DNA from: Fragilariopsis cylindrus CCMP1102
Taxonomy: Eukaryota; Bacillariophyta; Bacillariophyceae; Bacillariales; Bacillariaceae
NCBI GenBank assembly: GCA_900095095.1
Contig: FMBT01000318.1
Coordinates: forward strand, 62,001-126,000
DNA: 64,000 nucleotides
Direction: 5' to 3'
Part shown: one piece after another, positions 45,828-57,686 of the stretch
Layout of the letters: every line of letters starts with the position of its first letter
Numbering within the stretch: the stretch's first letter is position 1
The notes under the pieces: generated by a model
Told to the model about the DNA's origin: nothing
Seen by the model: only the letters and a program-made list of their open reading frames with translations
Databases searched by the model: none
Position numbers and translations under genes: made by a program

Positions 45828-48800
45828 TCAAATAAAAAGCTCAAGTGTGGTTCGTGCGTATGTGTTCTCCTCTTCGTCTTCAACCATGGGAAAGCCAGCG
45901 ACAAGAGCATCGGAATTGTATATATAGAGAATGTTAAAAATTCTCCAATGTACCTCCCTAACCTTTCGAGCAGGATGATAGAGTCCCTGCAATGTGTATT
46001 GCAGAATCACATTCGGACCGAGAGACACCATGAGACCTTGAATAGCATCAAAGACCGCTTGAATGACATGGGGACTTTCCTCAAAAATATTCGGCCACAC
46101 GAAGTTAAGCAGATGCAGAAGGGCATCCTCACAGCCATGACCAGCTACTCCTAGAGCCAGATGCTTGACTGCTGCACAACCAGTTTGACGATGCACAGGA
46201 TCCCGATCCATGAGAGCATCCTCTAGAAGTGGTGTGACAGCATAGGCATAATCTTTACCCATTACGCCAATATATTCAAACATGAAGCTTATCGCCTTCA
46301 GAACTCCATTTTGAATGTTAAGTTCCGGAACACGGTATTCGTTCATAAGAGCAGGAAGAACAGTGAAAGGTCCGCATGTCTCTGCCACAATTGCAATGGC
46401 AACGGTCGTACAGACACGCATCTGTCGATCTTGTACTTTCAGGTTGTTCAAGAGGGTGTGTAGAACATCTTGCGGTCCGATAGCTCGAGCGATAAATCCG
46501 AACGTACTTACGGCAGCACGACGAATAGCCTTCTTATGCGCCTTGAGCATTTCTAATAACTCAAAGCAAATTCTCATCCATTCTTTCGCCGAAACAAATT
46601 CTGCACCACGATCAGCTACCCGTCCAACCAAATCGATACAATTCTCTTGCACTTTTTCATGTCTATTTCTCAAGATAGGAGTTAACCTCGGTAGTAGATC
46701 GCGTATGGGTGGTGTCATTTTAGTCATACCGATCACGTTCACAATTGCACGAAGAGCACCAAGAATTGAACCCAGAACTTCAGGATATTCTTCGCCTAAA
46801 TATTCGTAGAGGACAACACCTAAGTGTCCCATTAGCTGATCTTCATCACAAGCCTTCATAACAACGGCAACTCGAGCCACTAGATCTGCAGCTTGCATTC
46901 GAACCGAAGCGGCTTTGTTGTTAAGTCTCCATTTAATTGTTCCTGCAATTTGCTTTAAGTAAGGTTTGCAACGTTCGCCCAGTGCTACAACCACGGCGCC
47001 GAAGCCATCTAGCATTATCTGGCTCTCTTTACCGAGGCTGCTGGAAGCATCCACCGCTTGTTCTTGGAATGCATACAATATACCGTCAATCAATCTCTCT
47101 TCTAGCCTATCGTCGATGTCTCCTGCGCCAAGATTTTCTAACACTTTTCGAATCGTTTCCATCACCATGCGACGATAGGGCTCGGAATCATCCTTCAAAT
47201 CATCCACGATACGGGTGATGATATCCGAAGATCCTACTTTATTGGCAAGTTCTTCGGTAGTCTCAATAACTTGTTTGTAATTTCTTCGATCGAGAGCCAT
47301 CCTTCGAATCCAGAAATTGCGAAAGAATTCAGGCAAAATCTCTTTTCGAATGTATTCTGGTTCTACACCAGCTGTTGCCACGCACTGCTGGATCACCTTT
47401 AGAACAATTCGTTTCATCTCTTCATCTGGAGAATGAAATTCTCTCAAAAGAATCGGCATCACTAATCGAGTATAATGACTAGCGTAGTTTTCTTCCATTA
47501 GAGGGATAACGTACCCAATAGCTTTTAAAAATGCAGCAAGTGCTTTTCCGTGGTGTTCCAATGCTCCTTTCCACAGCGGACGAATAACAGAATCAAAACT
47601 TTCGATACCATACGGATGTGCGGCTTCAGCAAGTGCAGCACAAGTCAACGCAGTGATGATTCGTACCTTTTGCATATCGTCTGTAAGGCCATGACTTACG
47701 ATTTCCACCAGCTCCCGAAGATAAGGTAATATAGCAACGCCCATTAATAGCGCAATTTGTTGGACGATTTTTATACCAGTATGCCGAGCTTGCCAAGACT
47801 TTCTAGATTGGCACACTGCTTTGAGGAACGGAAGAAGGGCGGGAACTCCAAGTGCACTGGCAACCACAGCTACTGCACGCGAGGTCGTGTTTCGAACGTA
47901 TTCATCGGGACTATCTATATCAGGTCGCATTGTCGCGATCATAGTTGCTAATCCCGCAGCCTTAGCCAAATTGCTGATAATCTCTCGACCCTCCACACGG
48001 GCATAATAGTCTTCATCGATAAGTAATGGTTCGATTACAGCTAGAATTCTATGCACGTACGGGCGGACAAGATCGTCTAGCTTATACAAAACTCGATCGA
48101 TTACTTTCACCAATAAATGACGTTCTTGATCCTCCAGAGTTGGACTCATCAACAGAGGTAAGATTTGATTGAAAAGTGGTCCCGCCCCAAAGCTTCGCGC
48201 TCTATCTGTAATTTGTCGCATTGCCGTCTTCCGTTGAGGCGGTGTACCGTTCTTTATCTTCAATAGCAGGGACATTATGCGTCGTTCGTTAGCTTCCTCT
48301 TTCGTAAGCTTTTCATCGTCGGTATCTTCCATCAGCCTACCAAAGTATTGCATATCTTCCGGTTTGATGTACGGTAAGGCACCAGCATCTCCACTTTCGG
48401 ATGATGTAACACCCAGAGGGACACCATACGCCTCACGTATATCTTGAACGGATGCGTCCTGTCTCTGTTCGACCGGAATTTCCATTTGAAAACCCTGTGG
48501 AGTCATCGACATGGGCGTCGGAGTCGCGAGCAATTTGCGTCCTGGTGTACGTAACGGGACATAACTCGAAGGTGGACGCATAATTGTATAACCTTCGGTG
48601 GGGAGAATCGCATCAAGGGCAACATCCGTCCAAGGACGATTACGGGAATCCATTTCCTTCTCTAACGATAATGCTTTGGCAAGACCGGGTGTCTGTGAGC
48701 CCATGCCGGGAAGTACAGGTGCCGGCGTTTCAGCCCATCGGTTTGTTTTCTTTTCAGATGTTATTGCCGGCGTCTCTTGACCTCCCATTCCAGAGAATGT

Positions 48801-49891
48801 TACTGGCGTCTCATCCCATTTGCTTGAAGAATTAACGGCAGGTGTCGCGCTACCAGATGCCACGACGGGGGTAGCGGAAGCGTTTGACGAGACGACAGGA
48901 GTATCGTCCCATCGTTTCCTTCTACTCCCAGCAACATTGCTTTTGCTCACATCTTCGTCCCATTTTGACACTATATTAGAAGTGACAGAATCATTATCCG
49001 AAATCATTGCAGAGTCGGTCATTTCCGTGGTACTCGGAGGTCCAACGGATGTATCCCATCGTCGCTTTCGTCGCTTACTACCACTAGTTAAAGTCGTTCC
49101 TTCCTCTGCTAATTGTTGTTGCTGTTGCTGCTTTTCATTATTGTTGTCGTTGTTGTTGGATTTTTCCGTTTGAATTCCTTTCATCCCATTTTCCTCCAAG
49201 TCCTTTTCTTCACGAATTAATTCATCCCGCTCTTTTTCCATATTTGCTTGAATCATCGACTCTTTGAAAGAAAGACCATCCTCTCTAAGTACGCGATTGG
49301 TCCGTCTTTTCTGATAGTCACTTTCACGGTCATTGATACGTGTATTGACTAGGCCTGAACCCCCTTCTGCGTCTTTAAAGGGGTCATCTTCTGCCTGAAT
49401 TGGCGACCAGATTAGAATAGAGCAGAGCAGTCACAAAATAAATAAATAAGTAATAAATTCGAATAAAGAAAAAGTGAAAAAGATGAGTGAGTCAACAAGA
49501 TTGAATAAAAGACATCAAGTTTCAAATATTTGACTAGACTATAATCATTTTCGTTTGACAAAGTTTGGACATAACGAACGGAAATAAATTCGAAACTAGC
49601 ACTACTACAACTCACCTCTTTTGCTGCGGACGATGCCTTATTAGAGCTGGCTAACGTACTAGGATGATTACTTTTTCGTCCTTCGTCGATATCTTCAATT
49701 TCTTCTCGTGCTCGTACATTTTCTCCCGCTAAAATCCTTCGTTCTTCTTCTTCTGTAGGAAGCGATGATACATATTCCGCAGAATCACTATCGTATGATG
49801 TATCTTTTTCTCCAAATGTTAGACCACCGCGCTCATCATCATTATTATCATCATCATTCGTGTTTTTGTTTTCCCCTTTAGTTGGTGCCAT
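45828..49891 (-). CDS. SF3B1: U2 snRNP splicing factor SF3B subunit 1
   Basis: Two exons, 49891-49616 and 49394-45828 (GTGAGT donor, phase 0), give 1280 residues, near the human 1304. The N-terminal third carries repeated Trp-containing ligand motifs that bind U2AF-type proteins (RRWDTS, KRWDDTP, SKWDETP, NRWAETP). The C-terminal two thirds are HEAT repeats, extremely conserved: [54 protein letters not shown] and [22 protein letters not shown]3B1 clamps the branch-point helix in the spliceosome, fitting an intron-containing genome. This 3.5-kb exon is unbroken, showing that frame breaks elsewhere are not uniform. Confidence 0.97.
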
Positions 49892-50487
49892 TTTTCTTTC
49901 TTTGAAGTATGTGCCCTCTTAAATTTTAGCTCAAGCAATCACGTTTGTTAATACGGTAATTGCATGTACAGATGTGCATGTGGTATCTTATAGTTACTCG
50001 AGTTGCGGTTGCGGTTGTTGTTGTTGTTGTTGTTTTGTGTTCATCATCGTTGATGATTGTTCATTTTGAATTTTGTTTCGGTATGTCCTCCGTACGTCGT
50101 TTGGGGGATGCGAGATTTTGGAAATGTTTCGATTTTTAATTTTACATCTCATTTTCCGGCTTTGCTTGTTCGGAACGAAGTCGCGGATGTCAAGGAAGGT
50201 ATCTTCCTCCGTGTCAAAACTAGTAATTAGCGAAAAACATATGCTGAAATCAGTACAAGTACAATATATTATGGAAGCAAAGACAAGTGTACTACGGTAG
50301 TACTAGTGTGCAACCGAGATAAGAAACACGATACGAAATACAAGCACGGTTGATGGCATTAATGTCAAATATAAAAGGCGATAGACATAAGCTACTGTAC
50401 TTGTAGATAACATAACATAAAAAGTAACGTAACATAAAACAAACCTCTTCGATTCATTCTAAAACGCTAACAAACGAAAATTTCAAG
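49892..50487. other. Divergent intergenic region
   Basis: 596 bp between SF3B1 and a small plastid-type gene. It contains a near-perfect palindrome GTACTAC-G-GTAGTAC at 50289-50303. Confidence 0.45.
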
Positions 50488-51150
50488 ATGATGATGCAAT
50501 TACAATTACTTTCCTTATCCCTTATCCTCTCATTGGCTTCAGCATTGACCAATCCAAAACGTGTTGCTGTATCGTCAAGAATGACCCGAACGGCTCTTTT
50601 TTCGGAATCAGAATCGAACCCATGCTGGCAAGACATATACGATGCTGGTAAGTGAAAGAAGGCAAAATGCGAAAGCTACGATGCAAGATGTATGTGACAG
50701 TCGTTGCTAATATGAATCGTATTATTACTGTTGTGCTCACGCAAATTTAATTTGTTTCCTCTCTTTACTGATATGCGATACAGATTGTACTATGGATAGT
50801 TTTTCAGCAAGATTTGTTGCTAGTGACTGGATCAAGAAGTTGCCTTGCGGTCAAGGTATAGAGGTGAGTTAAAGGAAAGCCAGGGTGCAAAAGTTACGAC
50901 GTTTGATTATGTGACACACATGCGTTGCTAACAATTAGTCGATACGTATTACGATACTGAATACTGAACTCACGCATACGGTTTCGATTTGTTCCTTCTT
51001 TTGATATTATCTTGGATTTCTTCTTAGGATTGTGATTTCCCAGAAGATACACAGCTACCAGGAATCCGACCAGAGTCGCATCAGGATATTAATGTCATGG
51101 ATTTTTTGAACATCAAGCGAGTACAGGATGTCAATGCCAAGAAGCCGTAA
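50488..51150 (+). CDS. Small plastid-type protein A with INVM(D/E)FL motif
   Basis: Three exons, 50488-50647, 50784-50863 and 51028-51150 (donors GTAAGT, GTGAGT), give 120 residues. The N-terminus is a signal peptide (LLSLSLILSLASA) followed by a Ser/Arg-rich transit-like part, so plastid import is likely. The mature part has paired Cys (NPCWQD, DCTMD, LPCGQG, DCDFP) and ends DINVMDFLNIKRVQ. The C-terminal pattern CG-x4-CD-aromatic/aliphatic-P ... INVM(D/E)FL is shared with the protein at 52928-53500, so the two are paralogues. I do not recognise the family. Confidence 0.7.
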
Positions 51151-52927
51151 TTTTAATAGCCGTTTACCCCCACCGTTTTGAGCATGAAAACTGCACAAAT
51201 CTTCTGACGCCACCTCCACCATAAAGCGATGATGATATGTTGAGAACATGGAGTATTCTCATTTAAATACCTTCCAATCAAAAAACAATGATAACCAATG
51301 AAAAAAACTGATGCTTACTCTCATTCTATCTTTTGATAGTATCATTCAGACATAAAAACAAAAGAAAAAAGAACCTGAAATCTGAAATCCCTTCCAATCA
51401 GACGATGATACCCAGATCAAACCACACTATCTTCTGATAGTTTCATTCAGACAAAAAAGAAAAAAAATACTTATACTGGACAGCTAACTCAACTCGACTC
51501 ATTCCCATTGATTATGTCCCTGCCTACAACCTACAGGTATCATCAAACTTCTTCGCATTTTAAATATACAAAAACATGAATATATTGATTATTTAAATAT
51601 CTTAAGCTAATAATAAAAACTAGATTCTAAAATATTTTTTTAAGATAAAGAACATTTAGTGCAAAATGTAGAATTATGCAAGCTGAAGATGTAAAAGGAG
51701 AAATTCTTGGCTCTATCTTTGCTTTATTATGAGTATTGACGGCTCTTGTACTGTCATGGGTAGTAGAGATAGTGGTCATGTGTGGAAGTAGATAAAAATG
51801 AAACGATTTGACAAGCACAGGATTGATTGATCAATATCTCAGAATCTTGTCCTCTCTCGTCTTGTCTTTACTGACTTAGTCAAAGGAAATGTATTAGTTA
51901 TTGTGGATAGAAAAGGTTCTGTGAGGATATAGTATGCCTTGCATATAGTTACTCATTGGGGTGTACTCAAATTCCGTATACAACTTATAATTTGGTTTTT
52001 CTGATAAAAGTTCTGATGCTCAGTCATTATTTTCAAGAGAACTTTTTGTGTTCTGATACAAACCAGAGCCTAGTGGGGGGGGGGGGGGTGAAACTTATAA
52101 GATAAGGTCATCATGGGTAACAAAGTGGTGAAGAGGTTGGTTGCTATTAGTCCTGTGAATGTTTCTGATCATTAACTTTCTAAATTCAATCAGTACAAAT
52201 GTGCCTGATGGGCTCCCATTGAATGTGAGTTTCGTTTTCTGCCCTAAAGTTTTTGGTTCTTTTAATCCCAAGATGAGCCTTCTTCTCCGTTGTTGTGTCA
52301 ACCTTGTGAAGACTTCCATACAACAGAATCACATCCCTAATTGGGACTTTAGAATGAAAGATCTTCTTCTGTCAGTTGTCTGTTGTGAAAGAGATGAAAT
52401 GTCAAACATATGCATAGCTTCCGGTAATCATTAGACATAGAAAAATTGATGCCAGAAGTTGCCATCCCTCTCAGTATATAGTATTAATATTCTGATTGCT
52501 ATAGTTGCACATAATATAATATATATATACAGTAACAGTTACTAGATAGCTAGTCAAATCTGCTGTAGAGTTCAACTTCTTCGCCGCGTGGCCGACTTTA
52601 TTTTTTTGATGTTGACACCTTCCTACCACGAGTACAGCATGATTGCAGAACAGATGACATCACCTGTATATTCCAATGAGAATAGTCCGCGATCACTGAC
52701 CCTTGTTCTTCACGGAACTTCGAACATACACTTCTGGCAAGGATCAATTAAGAAATACAACGGTGGTAAGAATAACTTAGTAGGAGCACTTTTAACATAA
52801 AACTTATTGTACATTGGATTCGTAGAAAACCTCATATCTCATAACAACATCTGCCTAAAGATAGCTACAGCAAATTGATCTCTCTTTTACTAAACAATAT
52901 AACAACAAAATAAGAAACAGAGCAACC
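51151..52927. other. Gene-poor region with diverged repeats and G14 run
   Basis: A 1.8-kb stretch with no convincing gene. Two diverged copies of a roughly 80-bp sequence begin with CTTCCAATCA at 51271 and 51391, each including a small CTATC-loop-GATAG hairpin and TTCATTCAGAC or ATCATTCAGAC. A run of 14 G lies at 52075-52088. Open stretches on both strands at 52095-52434 overlap each other and match nothing I know. Confidence 0.5.
52075..52088. repeat. G14 homopolymer
   Basis: Fourteen consecutive G in an AT-rich intergenic region; the length is prone to assembly error. Confidence 0.9.
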
Positions 52928-53500
52928 ATGGCAGAATCTTCCACTTCCAGAATAAGCAATATACTGATGTTATCTTGTATGGTTACTTCAGTTCATGCAT
53001 TCGAATCATTATCATCACACAACAATAATAACCATGCTGTATGCCGGCACTTAACCGACACGCGATGCTGCACTTCTTCATCATTACTATACATGACTAC
53101 TACTGATCCGAGTGACAATCATCACGATAGAGAAATAGTAGACAACATCATACGAAATTCCGATTTTTCTGGTTCTGATTTTGATTTCGTCCCTGTTCAT
53201 CACGATAATCTAGAAGACGATTTTTCTTCACTATTCGATAGAGGATTTTTTGAAGGAAGTTTCCCTTTACTACAAGGACAAGCTGATATGCTGGCTTTTG
53301 AATCGTTCGAAGAGTATAATAATGAATCATTTGAATATGTTGAAGCAAAGCTTAGAGATAGTTGTGGTGAAGAATGTAACGAATGTGATATTCCAAAAGG
53401 TTGGCATACCTCATCGGCAGATGGGATCAATGTTATGGAATTTTTAGGCGTAAAAAGAGTAAAACCATTGACGAGTATCTCTAATGTTGTGCTACGGTAG
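52928..53500 (+). CDS. Small plastid-type protein B with INVM(D/E)FL motif
   Basis: Predicted 190 residues, one exon. The signal peptide ends SVHAFESL, an ASAFAP-like cleavage site, followed by a Thr/Ser-rich region, so plastid targeting is likely. The middle is acidic and unlike protein A. The C-terminus has CGEECNECDIPKGW and GINVMEFLGVKRVKPL, matching protein A at 50488-51150. It lacks the two introns of A, which suggests an old duplication or loss by retroposition. Function unknown. A 7-bp stem overlaps the stop codon. Confidence 0.7.
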   Translation: MAESSTSRISNILMLSCMVTSVHAFESLSSHNNNNHAVCRHLTDTRCCTSSSLLYMTTTDPSDNHHDREIVDNIIRNSDFSGSDFDFVPVHHDNLEDDFSSLFDRGFFEGSFPLLQGQADMLAFESFEEYNNESFEYVEAKLRDSCGEECNECDIPKGWHTSSADGINVMEFLGVKRVKPLTSISNVVLR

Positions 53501-53506
53501 TAGCAC
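53489..53506 (+). terminator. Hairpin overlapping the stop codon of protein B
   Basis: GTGCTAC and GTAGCAC form a perfect 7-bp stem around a GGTA loop; the TAG stop at 53498-53500 begins inside the loop. Whether it acts in 3' end formation is unknown. Confidence 0.3.
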
Positions 53507-54542
53507 CACCAAAACTAAGCTAAGCTAATCACTTAATAATCATAATCATATTGGACAACTTCCTTTTTTTAAATTCAACAACACAACGATAGATATATAC
53601 TGTATATATAACATACTTACATAAGAACATTACATAACAATAAGCAACATTCATACCGGCACGGGTGTCCGAGTCGAAATTATTCAAACAAAAATTATAC
53701 ACATACACATACACATACACAAATAATATATTTTATAGTCATCAGATTTTTTAGTTACTACTAATACGACTGAAATAGATTATGATACGGTACAATAGTT
53801 ACCTGTAGAGTAGAAATACACGAGTTCATTCTCATTGCACCATTCAAATGTTGTTATATCGTACTATCTTTGAGTGAAGGGAGACTGACTAGACATCAAA
53901 CTCCATGATAAATAGGGAAAGAGAAAATATTCGATCTCTCAGAGTGTCAACAACAAACTTTTTGTTGAAGCAATGACCTGTTAGTGTAACAAAGCTTATC
54001 CACTACTGTAGAGCAGAATTGATAGAAGACTTGGTTGATAGAAAAAGAAAAGAGAAAATGATTATTTACTAATAATTCCAAAACCAACTACTACTACACT
54101 AGTTAGATATATATTTTATTATAAACAATGATGTATTGTTACTTTGATTCATATTTCTTCTCTGCTCTGCACATCATATGACGTGATCGATCAGTCTTGC
54201 AATTCGCTTTATAATAGCTGGTTGGGACTAGTATGGTTTTCTTTTTGTATGCAGAGATTAAAGGAATGTGATACTAGTGTAATACAGTCAATATGAAATT
54301 GTACTCCTATATAGAAAAATATATATACGTATTTTTACTATGTTACTATTCTTCTATTGAATTATTGCTATCCAAATACAGCAAAAATGACAGGTAAATT
54401 ATATTCGTACTTGTAGTTGATATTGTTCATTAACGGTATACACTTGCAGATAGTTATGAAATCCAATATTGATAGATTCTTCTATCAACTAACTATTGAA
54501 TACTTTAGTACCGTAGTAGAATAGTCAAGTCACAGCTAGGAC
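53501..54542. other. Convergent intergenic region
   Basis: 1.04 kb between convergent genes. It includes ACACAT-type repeats at 53698-53721 and a TACCGTAGTA motif near 54508. No ORF or RNA gene is supported. Confidence 0.4.
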
Positions 54543-55388
54543 TTATCTCTGGAATTTGAATCCCTTCGCATTAGCTTCTTGCATCTTTCTCATCCAAAGT
54601 GGCTCTGGTAAAATTTCGTTAATTTTTTTCTCAAGATTTTCATAATTTGGACGATCTATTTGCTCAGCAAGTAACGGCATTTCCTCATCAGGTTTACCTT
54701 CCTCCTCACATATAATGCATGATTGCCAGTTCGGATACTCAAACGTTAATTTGAGATCCTCTCCACGACAAGCGAATTCTTGAAACGCAAATCCGTGTGT
54801 AAAACGATCAAAAACTGTCTTCTTGCTTATATCACCTTTCCCAAATCCAAAATCGGCCGGTCTTTGAAATTGTTTATTAAACAAGATCAAAGTCCGTTCC
54901 TCGCCGACCGAGGCGTCAATATCTTGTATTGATTTTAGTTGATCTACACCTGGAAACAATATGGCAGCTACATCATTCTTTGCAGATGTTTCTGATTCCT
55001 GTACGAAGAAACCACAACAATCTGGTGCACTAAGTACTTGCGATGAGCAGGATTTTTTAGCATCCGGAACAACTCCCTGTAGAATCTCAGATAGTATTTC
55101 CTCAGCATATGGGTACATTTGTGCCAGACCACCAGGCCATGGATCAATATCTTCAGCTTTTGTTGCTGTAGGTAATGGTATTAAATAGTCAACATATATA
55201 CGAAGGGGTTTTCCATCTTGTCGTCGTCCATCGATCGCATCTCTAATGCTTGAAATTGCACGAGTTGTTTGTTCTTGAGGAGTTGCCGGTATCAACGCAA
55301 CAACAACTACTTGACCTCCGAAAGAAAGAGCAAATAATGATAGTACGAGTGCGGCCGTAGATGCTGTCGTAGCAATGTTATACATCAT
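54543..55388 (-). CDS. DUF1995 (LPA3-like) plastid protein
   Basis: Predicted 281 residues, one exon. The N-terminus is a hydrophobic signal (ALVLSLFALSFGG), compatible with plastid import. The domain start carries the DUF1995 hallmark LRIYVDYLIPLP followed by EDIDPWPGGLAQMYPYAEEI, and later ILFPGVDQLKSI and LILFNKQFQRPADFGFG. Plant members such as LPA3 help assemble photosystem II, and others are fused to adenylate kinase. The function here is inferred only from family. Confidence 0.82.
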   Translation of the reverse strand: MMYNIATTASTAALVLSLFALSFGGQVVVVALIPATPQEQTTRAISSIRDAIDGRRQDGKPLRIYVDYLIPLPTATKAEDIDPWPGGLAQMYPYAEEILSEILQGVVPDAKKSCSSQVLSAPDCCGFFVQESETSAKNDVAAILFPGVDQLKSIQDIDASVGEERTLILFNKQFQRPADFGFGKGDISKKTVFDRFTHGFAFQEFACRGEDLKLTFEYPNWQSCIICEEEGKPDEEMPLLAEQIDRPNYENLEKKINEILPEPLWMRKMQEANAKGFKFQR

Positions 55389-55720
55389 GATTACACCGCC
55401 TACAAGTATCGGTGTAGTATTCCTTTCGCAATACTATACATCAGTTATTGTTATGTCTATTAAAATAAGCTCCAAGCTGCGGCCGAATAAAAATGCTCTT
55501 GTTTGTTCTCGATTTTCTTTTACGCCGGATGCAATGAATGAGTCACAGTCGTGTACGTACGTACGCGCGTAAAACTTCAAATTGCCGGTAGCACTATCTA
55601 CTAGTTATTAATTTCAAATTTAAAAATTGTAGAATAAAAATATCCACGATGCGATGGCACTACTTCATAGACACCACATTACAATTTTGCAATATTATAT
55701 AAATAAATCAGTACATTGCC
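55389..55720. other. Divergent intergenic region
   Basis: 332 bp between divergent genes, with a CG-rich patch TACGCGCGTA at 55561-55570; nothing else. Confidence 0.4.
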
Positions 55721-56905
55721 ATGCAAAGATTGAGCCGCATAGTACTTGGTTCGACCTTGTTAACTCTGTCTAGTACAAGTAGGACCATTAAAGGTGCCGC
55801 TGGAATCCACAATGCGGCGACTGCTTTCTTGATCAAAAACAACAATTTATCCCCTTCGTTGTCACATCCTCGTCGTCGTCGTCGTCGTCCTGGAACTGAC
55901 GGGAACCATGCAATGTATCATATTTCCCAACCGCCGCTTATGATGATATCGACTAGTACTTTTGTAGACGATAATCTGAATGCTACCAAAACCAACGATG
56001 AGGAGGAAAAAAACAATGACGACAAAATTTTGCCATATATCGAAACTTCGCATAATTCTGTTACCATTAAGATACCAAATAAAAACGATGAAGGAAACGA
56101 AAATGATATCCTATTTCAACCACAATACTTCTCTACATCACTCGCGAATACTACAGTAGCTGCTCGTGAATTGGATAAAGCAAGTATATGGGTAGAAGTT
56201 CCGATGTCAAGAGCAAGTCTAATTGAAGAAATAGAAACAGCAAACTTAGGTTTCCAATTCCATCATGCGGAAGGTAGTACTGCTAAGTTGAATGCATGGC
56301 TACGAGATGATATTCCATCGAAGATACCAGAATTTGCCACGCACCATGTAGGAGTAGGAGCGGTTGTTATCAATAGTAGAGACGAGATTTTATGCATCCG
56401 AGAACTTAGAAAGAATTATCACCCATGGAAGATCCCAACTGGACTTGCGGATTTGGGCGAATCAATCCACGATGCAGCAGAACGAGAAGTCCTAGAAGAG
56501 ACAGGGATTTCTGCGACATGCCATAGCGTATTAAGTATCCGTCACTCACATGGTATGTCTAATGGTAGGAGTGATCTATTCTTTATTTGTCGTTTGATAC
56601 CAGATAATAATGAAGACAATGATGATCACGGTAATGGTGGTGATGGTAACGATAATAATATTCGTACACCCGTTCCACAAGCTTGTGAAATTGCTGAAGC
56701 AAAATGGTTGCCTTTATCAGAGTACAGAGATATGATAGATGGACTAACTGAAGATAGTAACGGTCATCCAGTTATGTCCTTTGTAATGGATGAAATTTTT
56801 GACAAGGGAAAAGGGATAAACATGCGAGAAGTGGATAGTGTAATACCTGGACGTAGTCGAACACCACTTTACTTTCCAGACATGACAAACAACAACATTC
56901 AATAA
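55721..56905 (+). CDS. Nudix hydrolase, NUDT6-like
   Basis: Predicted 394 residues, one exon. After an organelle-type N-terminus comes the helper domain found in NUDT6 and plant NUDX2/7/10 (IWVEVPMSRASLIEEIETAN, then FQFHHAEG, LNAWL). The Nudix domain starts at HHVGVGAVVIN, and the Nudix box (about residues 241-263) reads GLADLGESIHDAAEREVLEE, then TGI, so all conserved Gly, Glu and Arg are present. These enzymes cleave nucleoside diphosphates linked to another group, such as ADP-ribose or NADH, with Mg2+. An Asp/Asn/Gly-rich insert lies near residues 296-312. Confidence 0.9.
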   Translation: MQRLSRIVLGSTLLTLSSTSRTIKGAAGIHNAATAFLIKNNNLSPSLSHPRRRRRRPGTDGNHAMYHISQPPLMMISTSTFVDDNLNATKTNDEEEKNNDDKILPYIETSHNSVTIKIPNKNDEGNENDILFQPQYFSTSLANTTVAARELDKASIWVEVPMSRASLIEEIETANLGFQFHHAEGSTAKLNAWLRDDIPSKIPEFATHHVGVGAVVINSRDEILCIRELRKNYHPWKIPTGLADLGESIHDAAEREVLEETGISATCHSVLSIRHSHGMSNGRSDLFFICRLIPDNNEDNDDHGNGGDGNDNNIRTPVPQACEIAEAKWLPLSEYRDMIDGLTEDSNGHPVMSFVMDEIFDKGKGINMREVDSVIPGRSRTPLYFPDMTNNNIQ

Positions 56906-57686
56906 ACTAACGATTATATATAATATATTAGTAGATTACTGAGTGTTATCGCATCGACTGCCGCACTATATATACTAATTTTTAAGAGGTAACATGTGGA
57001 AAGTTTTTGAGGAAAACGCGATACGAAGCGAGCAACGACCTTTCTCATTCTTCTTTAAAGCCTTCCTTCCTTTGTATCACTTTGTATAAGGGACGACTCC
57101 AGTGTAGCGTGCCCCGACGAACAACTATCATGCAGATGATATACGCCTTTGATAAATTGATTGATGAACCATTTTCATGTGTTCACTGATATCCTGTTCT
57201 ATATCATTGACAAGCTTGTCTACAGTAACCTGTACATACTGTTAGTTCTAAAACAAAAAGTATTAGGCCATATGCTGCATAAAATCTACTACAATTGTAC
57301 AAAGCAAAGGTCGCGCCAAGCTCTACTTTCTTTACTTAGTATCGTCGGATAAGTACGGGATGACGAATATTTTTTTTGGCATTGAAGTTGATATGTACAA
57401 AGTATAATAATAACAATGTACCACAAATACTTACGAAAGGGCTAGACTAGATATAATTTTATAATTTGAGATCACTTAAGCAGTGGTAAAATAAAAGAGA
57501 TAAAACATGAAAAGTTGTAGCTATTATAGATTATCCAACCTAAACTACAGTTTATATTCCACATTCCTTTTAGGCAGAGAGGAAACACAAAGTAAGAATT
57601 CGCCTTCTTATTTTTTAATTTGTGCGAAACCACCCTTCCTAGATCCAACGCTTAGTTAAGTTAATCAATCATGATCGATTGATTGC
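56906..57686. other. Convergent intergenic region
   Basis: 781 bp between two convergent genes. Short open stretches at 57007-57352 do not look like protein. No repeat recognised. Confidence 0.4.

Noticed and set aside
46315-46809. 164-codon open frame antisense to SF3B1, and similar antisense frames in other genes
   Set aside because: They are shadows of strongly conserved coding sequence on the other strand.
52095-52434. Overlapping open stretches on both strands, possible transposon remnant
   Set aside because: No reverse transcriptase, integrase, transposase or terminal repeat motif is visible.
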